Below, one piece after another: positions 34,034-40,361 of a DNA stretch of 43,507 nt; within the stretch, counting starts at the first letter, position 1; every line of letters begins with the position of its first letter. Origin of the DNA: a virus; the IMG/VR virus record IMGVR_UViG_3300028394_000128, positions 1 through 43,507 of that record, one strand, 5' to 3'. Position numbers and translations under genes: made by a program. The notes below the pieces were generated by a model. The model was not told the DNA's origin, searched no databases, and saw only the letters and a list, made by a program, of their open reading frames with translations.

Positions 34034-34365
34034 TCAACCGGCCTCCAGTGTGTAGGGGGGACAGGCCCAACTGGTCTTATATAGTCGCAGCACATGGACT
34101 TGTCGTACTTAGACCAAGCTGCCTTTGTCGAGTAATACCATTGCCAGTCGCTGCCGGTGCGGCGATAGTCTGGCCGAAGACCGAAGCACTCGCCCCCCTC
34201 GTTGCGTATTACGACGAGCCGGCTCAACTCCGGAAGCGTTGCGTGATCGTCTGTGATCTCGATCCACTCCGGCTTCGGCTTCGCTTGCATCAGGTTGTAA
34301 ACGGTCAAGGCTGCGGCCTTAGCTTCGCCATGTGGCAAGCTGGCAATAAAATCAAGCGTTATCAT
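34030..34365 (-). CDS. DUF551-like protein, copy 4, with extra N-terminal domain
   Basis: 111 residues from ATG 34365. The first 30 residues (ITLDFIASLPHGEAKAAALT) form an N-terminal segment shared only with copy 5; then EWIEITDDHATLPELSRLVV and a divergent middle, ending PTHWRPVE. The start lies in a variant of the junction motif (ATGATAACGCTTGA) and overlaps copy 5's stop by one base. Confidence 0.76.
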   Translation of the reverse strand: MITLDFIASLPHGEAKAAALTVYNLMQAKPKPEWIEITDDHATLPELSRLVVIRNEGGECFGLRPDYRRTGSDWQWYYSTKAAWSKYDKSMCCDYIRPVGPVPPTHWRPVE

Positions 34366-34652
34366 CAGATCGGCCTCCAGTGTGTTGGTGTCATACTGTC
34401 TCGCGACCCGTATTTTCGGTCTTCAAAATCCCTCGATTTCCATTTTTTTATTTCCCGGTCCAAATGGTTTCCCCACATGGCCAAGAATCTGCGAGATTTA
34501 CATTTGGCCAGCACCCAAATTCCGAATGTTGGCATAGTGGCCGGATCGTCAGTGATTTCGGTCCACACCGGTGACATCAGGTTGTATGTGGTCAACGCCG
34601 CAGCCTTGGCCTCGCCATGTGGCAAGCCGGCGATAAAATCAAGCGGTGTCAT
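34365..34652 (-). CDS. DUF551-like protein, copy 5, most divergent
   Basis: 95 residues from ATG 34652 within the motif ATGACACCGCTTGA. MTPLDFIAGLPHGEAKAAAL opens it, then VWTEITDDPATMPTFGIWVL and a basic divergent middle, ending TPTHWRPI. AAGGAG lies upstream. The N-terminal segment is nearly identical to copy 4, implying a recent duplication or recombination within the array. Confidence 0.76.
   Translation of the reverse strand: MTPLDFIAGLPHGEAKAAALTTYNLMSPVWTEITDDPATMPTFGIWVLAKCKSRRFLAMWGNHLDREIKKWKSRDFEDRKYGSRDSMTPTHWRPI
34639..34652 (-). repeat. Gene-junction motif ATGACACCGCTTGA, copy a
   Basis: Starts the DUF551 copy 5 gene in frame 1 and supplies the TGA stop (last three bases) of the 57-residue gene 34639-34812 in frame 3. 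Confidence 0.85.
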
Positions 34653-34812
34653 TTGTTGGCTCCTTGTTATCCTCAATCTTGTGGATCATGGCTAGTAGTA
34701 AAGTCGTTGGTATAGTGATCTTTTCGCGTTTGTGTTGTATCTGATAGGTTGCACAACGCTTCCATCCGTCAATAACTTCTGGTGTCAGAAGTTCTTTATC
34801 AAGCGGTGTCAT
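34639..34812 (-). CDS. 57-residue small protein
   Basis: Read from ATG 34812: MTPLDKELLTPEVIDGWKRC, then a helical remainder ending KEPTNDTA. It opens with the junction motif and ends inside the next copy of it, overlapping by exactly 14 bases. AGACGAC lies upstream as a weak ribosome site. Function unknown. Shares only the MTPLD start with neighbours. Confidence 0.65.
   Translation of the reverse strand: MTPLDKELLTPEVIDGWKRCATYQIQHKREKITIPTTLLLAMIHKIEDNKEPTNDTA
34799..34812 (-). repeat. Gene-junction motif ATGACACCGCTTGA, copy b
   Basis: Starts the 57-residue gene and supplies, in frame 2 (bases 2-4, TGA), the stop of the 31-residue gene 34809-34904. Confidence 0.85.
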
Positions 34813-34904
34813 TGTCGTCTCTCTTTATGTAGGTCGTAAACTGCCAATATCACGGCTGCAAACATACCGGCTGCCGCAGCTACAATACAATCAAGCGGTG
34901 TCAT
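34809..34904 (-). CDS. 31-residue single-span membrane microprotein
   Basis: Read from ATG 34904: MTPLDCIVAAAAGMFAAVIL, then AVYDLHKERRQ. A hydrophobic segment of about 18 residues with a positively charged tail predicts one membrane span with the C-terminus inside. It starts in a junction motif and ends by ATGA in the next. Tight packing on both sides and an AAAGAGAG site before the next gene support translation. Confidence 0.6.
   Translation of the reverse strand: MTPLDCIVAAAAGMFAAVILAVYDLHKERRQ
34891..34904 (-). repeat. Gene-junction motif ATGACACCGCTTGA, copy c
   Basis: Starts the 31-residue gene; its bases 2-4 (TGA) stop the RuvC-like gene 34901-35380. Confidence 0.85.
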
Positions 34905-35380
34905 TGCACTTGGCCCTTCTTAAACTCGTGATACTTGGCGATTGCAAACGCTGAACGCTTGTCGCTCGCTCCCCGTAGCAGGTACAGCGGGTCGCCCTTC
35001 TTGCTGGACGGCCCGTAGATTGATTCTAAGCCGGCCCTGAGCGTTGCGTCGTTGAGCTTGCCGCCGGCGGTGATCCATTGGCCATATTCGCGGCGAGTGT
35101 ACACGGCGAGCGTCAGGCCCTCATAGATGGCAACCCTTTTTAGTTCCCCAATAAAGTACATCGTCTGGATCGACGATTCACCAACCGGGCGGCCTTGACA
35201 CGCAAACCCCTCGAGTGAAAATTCGTGAGGTTTTGCCCAAGGCGATTGCATGATTTTAACGAGTTCGGCGTTTTCGATCTTTTCCGCCATTTGGATGTTA
35301 AAGATTTTGCTCTGAGCGCATGCAATTATCATGCATATTCCGCTATGTGTGCTTCCGGGGTCGATTCCGGTAATTACCAT
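34901..35380 (-). CDS. Second RuvC-like / RNase H-fold nuclease
   Basis: The 159-residue protein begins VITGIDPGSTHSGICM (Asp7), has EFSLEGFACQGRPVG (Glu57) and a C-terminal LRGASDKRSAFAIAKYHEF with the expected acidic residue. The three-acid layout matches RuvC/RNase H-fold proteins. It is not closely similar to the resolvase at 32170-32634, so the two are probably independent acquisitions with different substrates. Starts right at the end of the gene upstream (sharing a base). Confidence 0.78.
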   Translation of the reverse strand: MVITGIDPGSTHSGICMIIACAQSKIFNIQMAEKIENAELVKIMQSPWAKPHEFSLEGFACQGRPVGESSIQTMYFIGELKRVAIYEGLTLAVYTRREYGQWITAGGKLNDATLRAGLESIYGPSSKKGDPLYLLRGASDKRSAFAIAKYHEFKKGQVQ

Positions 35381-35760
35381 TATTCTAACTCCTTGATATA
35401 AACAACAGGCCGCTTGGTAAGTTCGGCCTCAAGATCGGCAACCTTGGCCTCAAGGTTGATAATTTGCAATCCTGTATATTCAAGCGGTGTCATTTTCGTC
35501 TTTAATTCTTGTTTCTCGGGTCCTGTCCGTTCGTATTTGTCAAAATTTTTAATGAGATAGCAGGCGATCTCGTCAAAGTTCAAACTCAAAAGTTTGCCTG
35601 GTTGTAAATTGAAATTTACATACCATTGCGACTGGTAATCGAATATGAAACGGACGTACACGTCCCATTCAGACCACGTAATCTTGTAACCAGCCAGCGG
35701 CGTTAGTGTGCGAAGATAGTTGATAAAGTTATCTGCTGCTTTGCGTTCAAACGGTGTCAT
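35380..35760 (-). CDS. Fused small protein: MTPFER family domain plus coiled-coil tail
   Basis: 126 residues from ATG 35760. Residues 1-89 (MTPFERKAADNFINYLRTLT, later LSLNFDEIACYLIKNFDKYE) are a paralogue of the gene at 36028-36315, ending at the same KTK. Then an internal in-frame junction motif gives MTPLEYTGLQIINLEAKVAD with a leucine-zipper-like tail. So two formerly separate genes appear fused, or the tail (37 residues) is also made from ATG 35493. Confidence 0.72.
   Translation of the reverse strand: MTPFERKAADNFINYLRTLTPLAGYKITWSEWDVYVRFIFDYQSQWYVNFNLQPGKLLSLNFDEIACYLIKNFDKYERTGPEKQELKTKMTPLEYTGLQIINLEAKVADLEAELTKRPVVYIKELE
35480..35493 (-). repeat. Gene-junction motif ATGACACCGCTTGA, copy d (in-frame)
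   Basis: The only copy lying in the same frame as its upstream gene, so it does not stop it. Internal start at 35493 is preceded by AAAGACGAAA, similar to the site before copy f. Confidence 0.75.
35747..35760 (-). repeat. Gene-junction motif variant ATGACACCGTTTGA, copy e
   Basis: Starts gene 35380-35760 and supplies, by its last three bases, the stop of the Cys-rich gene 35747-36031. Confidence 0.8.
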
Positions 35761-36031
35761 TGCAATCCGTCTCCAGACTAGTATCTATGGCAAGCCAAAG
35801 CATTGCGAGTTCGTAGATTTCTTTCACATTTTCGCCTTCTTTGGCTTGATCGCAAAGCAGGTAAAGGTACTTGGAGAGATGAGATCGCAACGATTTCAGA
35901 TGTTTTGGCTGAATACGCACGAATTTTATTGGCTCAAGCGGTGGCGATACGCAATCGCAGCAATTTGTGCATAAGTTGCAGACCTTGCAAAGGTTGTAAT
36001 CTCGGTGCTTGTGGCATTCCGGGCAGTTCAC
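35747..36031 (-). CDS. Zinc-ribbon-like Cys-rich small protein
   Basis: 94 residues from GTG 36031 (GTGA overlap with the upstream stop). The N-terminus has CPECHKHRDYNLCKVCNLCT and then NCCDC, nine cysteines in the first 30 residues, probably binding two zinc ions. The rest is helical. It ends inside the junction motif variant, overlapping the next gene by exactly 14 bases. Function unknown. Confidence 0.7.
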   Translation of the reverse strand: MNCPECHKHRDYNLCKVCNLCTNCCDCVSPPLEPIKFVRIQPKHLKSLRSHLSKYLYLLCDQAKEGENVKEIYELAMLWLAIDTSLETDCNDTV

Positions 36032-36315
36032 TTTGTCCTCAATTCTCGTTTCTCGTGTGCTGTCCGCTCGTATTTGTCAAAATCTTTAATGAGATAGCAA
36101 GCGTACTCGTCGAAGCTAAGGCTCAAGAGGCTTCTTGGATGTAAATCGAAAGTTACACACCATTCCGAAGTTACACACCATTCCGACTGGTAATCGAATC
36201 TGAAACGGGCGTTCAAGTCCCACTCAAACCACTTAATCTTGTAACAAGCCAGCCTCGGCAGTGCCGAAAGATAGTTGATAAAGTTATCTGCCGCTTCGCG
36301 TTCAAGCGGTGTCAT
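36028..36315 (-). CDS. MTPLER family small protein
   Basis: 95 residues from ATG 36315 (GAGG upstream). MTPLEREAADNFINYLSALP and LSLSFDEYACYLIKDFDKYE make it a clear paralogue of residues 1-89 of gene 35380-35760. It carries a perfect in-frame 18-bp tandem duplication giving SEWCVTSEWCVT, absent in the paralogue. Function unknown. Confidence 0.72.
   Translation of the reverse strand: MTPLEREAADNFINYLSALPRLACYKIKWFEWDLNARFRFDYQSEWCVTSEWCVTFDLHPRSLLSLSFDEYACYLIKDFDKYERTAHEKRELRTK
36151..36186 (-). repeat. Perfect 18-bp tandem duplication
   Basis: AGTTACACACCATTCCGA occurs at 36151-36168 and again at 36169-36186 (plus-strand reading), adding six codons in frame. Its perfect identity suggests a recent slippage event. 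Confidence 0.9.
36302..36315 (-). repeat. Gene-junction motif ATGACACCGCTTGA, copy f
   Basis: Starts gene 36028-36315. Here the upstream gene stops nine bases earlier, so the motif is used only as a start. Confidence 0.85.
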
Positions 36316-36323
36316 TTTCGTCC

Positions 36324-36602
36324 TCAATTCTCGTTTCTTGTGTGCTGTCGTTGTATATCAATTTCTGCCATTTCGGCCAAATGTTTTTGGCAGTATTCGT
36401 CGAAATTGAACCCCCAATGTTTTTGGCAGTATTCGTCGAAAGTGTCGTATTCGCTTTGATAAAGCCGATTGATCCTGATTTTCATCAAGGCCGTTCCAAC
36501 TTCGGCAAACACTTGCTTGCCTCGGTCAATAATGGTTTCGAGTTCGCTCAATGATTCAAAAATGACCGCAGGATTGACGGTATCAATTTTAGACTCATTC
36601 AT
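36324..36602 (-). CDS. Truncated relative of plasmid/phage 'FDEYCQKHWG' helical proteins
   Basis: 92 residues: FESLSELETIIDRGKQVFAE then ALMKIRINRLYQSEYDTFDE YCQKHWG pattern, which is the N-terminal part of a common plasmid/phage family where a DNA-binding region normally follows. Here it stops after a duplicated FDEYCQKH block and a short charged tail, so it looks truncated. The duplication comes from 26-bp direct repeats 36 bp apart. Function unknown. Confidence 0.62.
   Translation of the reverse strand: MNESKIDTVNPAVIFESLSELETIIDRGKQVFAEVGTALMKIRINRLYQSEYDTFDEYCQKHWGFNFDEYCQKHLAEMAEIDIQRQHTRNEN
36380..36441 (-). repeat. 26-bp direct repeat, 36-bp period
   Basis: Copies at 36380-36405 and 36416-36441 are identical over 26 bases and lie 36 bp (12 codons) apart, duplicating FDEYCQKH in frame. 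Confidence 0.88.
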
Positions 36603-36933
36603 TATTTATGTTCCAGTATTCGTTTGAGTGCCCTTGCCAAGGAACCGCAAGCTGCGACTCTTCAGCGTAAATTTCGTATCCGTTTTTGGTTGTGCAAACA
36701 TGCACAAGTCTTTCAGGACGTGGCATTTGCATTACTTGTTTGGTGATCTCTGCATCGCTTAGGCTGGCCAAATCTGGATTATTGGCCCGTTGAATCGTTA
36801 TATGGCTTGCAAGGTAAGCCAGATCAAGCTTACGTTTTGCAACCAAATATGGAGTCTGCATCCAAGGCGTCATCAGGAAGGAGTACATGGCTTTTTCACG
36901 GCCTAAGTCCTTCATTGGTATCAAGTTCGGCAT
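36595..36933 (-). CDS. Small protein, unknown
   Basis: 112 residues with AAGGAT upstream. MYSFLMTPWMQTPYLVAKRK is followed by LASHITIQRANNPDLASLSD and a C-terminal HSNEYWNINNE. Overlaps the next gene by eight bases. No family recognised. Confidence 0.65.
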   Translation of the reverse strand: MPNLIPMKDLGREKAMYSFLMTPWMQTPYLVAKRKLDLAYLASHITIQRANNPDLASLSDAEITKQVMQMPRPERLVHVCTTKNGYEIYAEESQLAVPWQGHSNEYWNINNE

Positions 36934-36969
36934 TGTTTAGGATCCTTAAAAGTGTCCAAACTGGTAGCG

Positions 36970-37329
36970 TCAGTTAGATAAGTTCTGGCCGGACTTGGCG
37001 GCAAATCGGCTGTCGCCGCCAATTGGTTGCCAACGTGCTTTTTTTCCACCAGTTTGATAATACAACCGATTGGCTTGAATTTTCAAAAGGCAAGCCTTGT
37101 ATTTTGCTTTGTATTTGAAGTAATCAGCAAGATTACTTTGACGCCGTTCTATTGAGCATTCGCCGTTAAATAAAGCCAAGTCAATCGACATGGTTGCAAG
37201 CATATGCAAGCCTCTTGCTCGTTCAAAATCGAATTCCTGAAAACCAGTCCATCTTTTGGGCTGGCGATTTGCCAAATCTTTTCGGCATGCTTTTTTTGGA
37301 CTTGTGCTGGCTGTGGTGAATTGGATCAT
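36970..37329 (-). CDS. Basic small protein, unknown
   Basis: 119 residues, Lys/Arg-rich, with DYFKYKAKYKACLLKIQANR in the second half. Start overlaps the upstream stop (ATGA). A DNA- or RNA-binding role is possible from charge alone, but no family is recognised. Confidence 0.65.
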   Translation of the reverse strand: MIQFTTASTSPKKACRKDLANRQPKRWTGFQEFDFERARGLHMLATMSIDLALFNGECSIERRQSNLADYFKYKAKYKACLLKIQANRLYYQTGGKKARWQPIGGDSRFAAKSGQNLSN

Positions 37330-37547
37330 TGTGATTTTCCTACAGATAAAGCCTTCAACTCATCCATGCTGATCCCTTGAGAATTCAAGTAGCTCAGCCC
37401 AGAATACTTTGCTGTCACCATCCCTGAATATGCGTCCAAAGAGTTTCTGTTGCACCTAGAAAACTGCGGGTCGTCTCGTAAAGCTGCAACCATGAGCGCA
37501 ATTTTTTGAGTCATATCTTTTATTAGACGATCTCTCTTGTCAATCAT
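37326..37547 (-). CDS. Small helical protein, unknown
   Basis: 73 residues, MIDKRDRLIKDMTQKIALMV at the start and LSYLNSQGISMDELKALSVG near the end. Overlaps the upstream gene by eight bases and the next by four. No family recognised. Confidence 0.62.
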   Translation of the reverse strand: MIDKRDRLIKDMTQKIALMVAALRDDPQFSRCNRNSLDAYSGMVTAKYSGLSYLNSQGISMDELKALSVGKSQ

Positions 37548-37764
37548 TGACTTTCCCCTTTATTCTTGCCTCAATAACGTCCCCGTGTTCAGTCAGGGCG
37601 AATCGTTTAAGGTGCTTTTTCTTGGATCCAAAGAAGTCAACTGTACGGGCAGTAAGGTCGATTTTGCACGTAAGAGTCTTTTTGGATAGGTTTGGGTAAT
37701 ACGTTTCAAGCCTTTTTTTTCCTTTGTCCTCGACCTTTTTAAGGAACGCTTCAAGTGGCGTCAT
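37540..37764 (-). CDS. MTPLEAF small basic protein
   Basis: 74 residues starting in a junction motif variant (ATGACGCCACTTGA): MTPLEAFLKKVEDKGKKRLE, later KIDLTARTVDFFGSKKKHLK. It shares only the first four residues with other MTPLE genes. Function unknown. Confidence 0.65.
   Translation of the reverse strand: MTPLEAFLKKVEDKGKKRLETYYPNLSKKTLTCKIDLTARTVDFFGSKKKHLKRFALTEHGDVIEARIKGKVND
37751..37764 (-). repeat. Gene-junction motif variant ATGACGCCACTTGA, copy g
   Basis: Starts gene 37540-37764 and supplies the TGA stop of gene 37751-38152 by its last three bases, with a 14-base overlap. Confidence 0.8.
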
Positions 37765-38152
37765 TTCGAGAAACCGCCATTCTGCTTTCGACCACCAAAA
37801 GACCAGTCCGAACGAGTTTTTTTCGTGGAGTGGAATTTTTTGTAAAGTATGAAGCCAGTAAAGAGTTTACGATGGAATCCTGGGTAACGGGTCGGCCTTG
37901 GAATTCAAGGCTTCTATCGTTCTTAAAAACGGATGCCTCGATAGAAAGCATCGACGCAATCTCAGGAAGAATATGGAAAGTCAAAGATTTTCCATTTTTT
38001 GAGAGTCTTGGTCGAGACTCTTTAGGCAGTTTCACAAGCATCATTGGCTTGATTTCTTGAAACGGTTCTGGAGGAACGATTTCTGGATTGTCTAGCCACA
38101 CTTCTTGCTTGATTGGCAAGATTTCCAAGTTATCAGTATCAACGGTTTCCAT
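37751..38152 (-). CDS. Small protein, unknown
   Basis: 133 residues with AAAGG upstream of ATG 38152. Acidic N-terminus (TVDTDNLEILPIKQEVWLDN), Pro-rich stretch, then a mixed domain with LTFHILPEIASMLSIEASVF. It ends NDAT inside the junction motif. No family recognised. Confidence 0.66.
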   Translation of the reverse strand: METVDTDNLEILPIKQEVWLDNPEIVPPEPFQEIKPMMLVKLPKESRPRLSKNGKSLTFHILPEIASMLSIEASVFKNDRSLEFQGRPVTQDSIVNSLLASYFTKNSTPRKKLVRTGLLVVESRMAVSRNDAT

Positions 38153-38182
38153 ATCACACCTTTCGCTAGAGTCAAATATGGG

Positions 38183-38395
38183 TCAAGAATGAACCCAAGT
38201 AGTGTCGAATGCGGACTTTGCGTTCACAAGAAGCTGGCTGGCTGCACTCTTACTCATAAGGCTGAGTGCCTCGTGAAAGTTTTTGTGAATCCAGTTTTTT
38301 CCATCCCATGCAAACTCAAACTTGATATCCAACGGAACATAAACGACTTCAGGGCGATCTATATTCACCACGAAATCCTTTTGTTTCAGCCTCAT
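38183..38395 (-). CDS. Small protein after a promoter, unknown
   Basis: I start it at ATG 38395 (70 residues, MRLKQKDFVVNIDRPEVVYV) because AAGGA lies eight bases upstream and a promoter-like site overlaps the longer reading frame. It continues to GTG 38497, which is the alternative start. KFEFAWDGKNWIHKNFHEAL lies in the middle. No family recognised. Confidence 0.6.
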   Translation of the reverse strand: MRLKQKDFVVNIDRPEVVYVPLDIKFEFAWDGKNWIHKNFHEALSLMSKSAASQLLVNAKSAFDTTWVHS

Positions 38396-38432
38396 GAGCA
38401 TTTTCCTTATTGGTTGTTTTGCCTCGTCACAT

Positions 38433-38461
38433 ATTATTGATTCAAAAATTTTGAAAGTCAA
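38433..38461 (-). promoter_or_regulatory. Candidate leftward promoter
   Basis: TTGACT (38461-38456), 17-base spacer, AATAAT (38438-38433), in an AT-rich stretch. The best sigma-70-like site in the window; about 38 bases upstream of ATG 38395. Confidence 0.68.
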
Positions 38462-38497
38462 TAACGAGACTAGAAAAATTTTGTTTTTTGATGCCAC

Positions 38498-38923
38498 TCA
38501 TACTTGAAAATCGTCGGTTTCAAGTATGTGATTCCAAGTCCCAAGGAGTACCGATTTCAGCACTTCGCCGGCCTGGAGGCCATCCATGTGTTCTGTAATA
38601 CGCTCCCAGTATCCTTCTCCTGCAGTCTTTGTCATCTTGAGATAGTGAAGAATCAGGTTTTTGTCGCCGCTATGAAAAGCAGCCAAAAATGTTTGTTTAT
38701 CGGTCAAAGAGTAAATTAGCTGCTCCTTTGGTGTGTCGTTTATGCCTGGGTCGAACTGAATTTCGACGCATATTTTCTTCTTGGATATTTCCACGTCATC
38801 GGGACCAAAATATGCAAAGTCCCTTATTGAACCAAGGAAGTATTCAACAATTTGGGAATGCGTTCCGTTTATAGACGTTACGCAAGAATCTCCGTCGTGG
38901 TATTTTGCTGTTATTACGTTCAT
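38498..38923 (-). CDS. Small acidic protein, unknown
   Basis: 141 residues from ATG 38923, preceded by the recurring leader AGGAGCCAGAAC. MNVITAKYHDGDSCVTSING at the start and VEISKKKICVEIQFDPGIND in the middle suggest a beta-rich fold. No family recognised. Confidence 0.7.
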   Translation of the reverse strand: MNVITAKYHDGDSCVTSINGTHSQIVEYFLGSIRDFAYFGPDDVEISKKKICVEIQFDPGINDTPKEQLIYSLTDKQTFLAAFHSGDKNLILHYLKMTKTAGEGYWERITEHMDGLQAGEVLKSVLLGTWNHILETDDFQV

Positions 38924-38953
38924 CGTTCTGGCTCCTGTTGGGTGTGTTGAAAG

Positions 38954-39274
38954 TTATAAGGTTCGGTCATAGCCATATATCGCCTGAAGTCGATTTTTGT
39001 AGGCGGCCAGTTCTTCGTAAGTTGCAGGATAGTCATACGTCGAAACGTATGGATAGAAGTTCATGCCTTGCTTCTTGTATCGGTTGCCAACTTTGTAGTG
39101 GTCTGCGTCATCAGACGCCGTCACTTCAAAATAGATCCAATGCTGATCGAGGCAGGGCCTTGTTGTTACACCTGTAATGCGGGCCGTGATAGCCACAGTT
39201 TTTACAAATTTGGCATGGCTGCCTGAAAAGATCGAAAACTTGGCGGTAAATGTGGTTCCGGTTACTGCATTCAC
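38954..39274 (-). CDS. Small beta-rich protein, unknown
   Basis: Start at GTG 39274, eight bases after AGGAG of the recurring leader (AGGAGCCAGAAC), giving 106 residues: NAVTGTTFTAKFSIFSGSHA, then WIYFEVTASDDADHYKVGNR. The frame is open upstream to 39331 but lacks a ribosome site. No family recognised. Confidence 0.66.
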   Translation of the reverse strand: MNAVTGTTFTAKFSIFSGSHAKFVKTVAITARITGVTTRPCLDQHWIYFEVTASDDADHYKVGNRYKKQGMNFYPYVSTYDYPATYEELAAYKNRLQAIYGYDRTL

Positions 39275-39379
39275 TGTTCTGGCTCCTGGATTGATGATCT
39301 TTGGTGTGTTTCGAGGGTGTGAGTCAAGCAAACACGAAAACTCTATTTCTTTTATCTGTATGGGCTTGTGGGTTTTTGG

Positions 39380-39400
39380 GCTGAACGGAAAAGATGTTCA
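39380..39400. other. Hairpin in a 150-base gap
   Basis: CTGAAC and GTTCAG (about 39380-39400) form a six-pair stem in the gap 39275-39412. A third copy of the AGGAGCCA leader near 39455-39470 is followed by ATGAATGCAAC, encoding only 13 codons, so this may be the remnant of a lost gene. Confidence 0.4.
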
Positions 39401-39425
39401 GTCAATCAACGGTCAAGCAATGGGA

Positions 39426-39707
39426 TCATGCTTGGCTCGGTTCGTTGCATTCATGGTTTTGGCTCCTGCATAGTTTTATTGCCTGAAGAAACAGCGTTTT
39501 CAGTTCTTTGCCCGCTCTTTTTGTCAACTCTTCCCAAATCTCATCCGGTAAAATGAAATCAAGTGAAGTCAAGTCGAAATTTACGTTGGCCTTATCTTCT
39601 GTGTCGATGGTCAATTCGACCGCATCCCACCACCAAAATACACTTGTGGGGATATGCTTTATTGTTCGAGCCTTCAGGTTTACGTCAAATTCGGGATCAG
39701 ATTTCAT
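39426..39707 (-). CDS. Small acidic protein, unknown
   Basis: 93 residues: MKSDPEFDVNLKARTIKHIP, WWWDAVELTIDTEDKANVNF and LDFILPDEIWEELTKRAGKE. Beta hairpins then a helical tail. Start overlaps the stop of the 29-residue gene upstream (ATGA). No family recognised. Confidence 0.66.
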   Translation of the reverse strand: MKSDPEFDVNLKARTIKHIPTSVFWWWDAVELTIDTEDKANVNFDLTSLDFILPDEIWEELTKRAGKELKTLFLQAIKLCRSQNHECNEPSQA

Positions 39708-39793
39708 TCGCCTATAAACTCCTCTCCATCCACGGTCACACGGGTCCGGGCATCCGGGTTGCTGTCGTCAAGCAACAGTGTTTCAATCTTCAT
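39704..39793 (-). CDS. 29-residue small protein
   Basis: Read from ATG 39793: MKIETLLLDDSNPDARTRVT, then VDGEEFIGE. Preceded by AAGGATCCAGAACC, a variant of the recurring leader, and coupled to the next gene by ATGA. Acidic and short; function unknown. Confidence 0.55.
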   Translation of the reverse strand: MKIETLLLDDSNPDARTRVTVDGEEFIGE

Positions 39794-39827
39794 GGTTCTG
39801 GATCCTTGTAGTCAAACCTGTAAAAAT

Positions 39828-40331
39828 TCAAGACTTGAACAGACCGCAATGTTTCATGCTTACATAAAACACGGTACATGAACAATCACCGCTTACAACT
39901 ATCCCAATCTTTGCCAGTTCTTCCCGACACGCCTGGCGGTAAGCCAAGAAAGATAAAACGTCCTCCTTTTCGATGATGGATACGGCCATCTGAAGGAGTC
40001 GATTCGGCCTAATATCTAACCCTCGTGGGCTTCTAGGACAATCCGTGCATGATCGGGCAGCGGCAGCAAGCCTTGAAAGGCCCCTGGACGAGTGGGCGGT
40101 TGGCAGCATTCTATGGTCAAGTCCTTCGGCATTGTCTTTTATGGCTTGAACCCATAGAGGAAGCTTATTGCGGTCAAGAGCGTGATTGCCCATATATAGG
40201 AGTCCAACAACGGCGTCGCCGTCAATAGCGGCCCAAGCACGTCCACAGCCTCTGTAAAGGTCTGGTGAAACGCTGTAGCATGTTTCAATATTGGCTGTAG
40301 CCGTAGTCGTAGTCGTGGTCGTATCTGACAT
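39828..40331 (-). CDS. Phage protein with poly-Thr start, unknown
   Basis: 167 residues. After a run of seven threonines (residues 4-10) comes CYSVSPDLYRGCGRAWAAID, CTDCPRSPRGLDIRPNRLLQ and a Cys-containing C-terminus. Seven cysteines suggest metal binding. No family recognised. Confidence 0.68.
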   Translation of the reverse strand: MSDTTTTTTTATANIETCYSVSPDLYRGCGRAWAAIDGDAVVGLLYMGNHALDRNKLPLWVQAIKDNAEGLDHRMLPTAHSSRGLSRLAAAARSCTDCPRSPRGLDIRPNRLLQMAVSIIEKEDVLSFLAYRQACREELAKIGIVVSGDCSCTVFYVSMKHCGLFKS

Positions 40332-40361
40332 GGTTCTTATTCCTTGTTCCTTGTTTAACCG

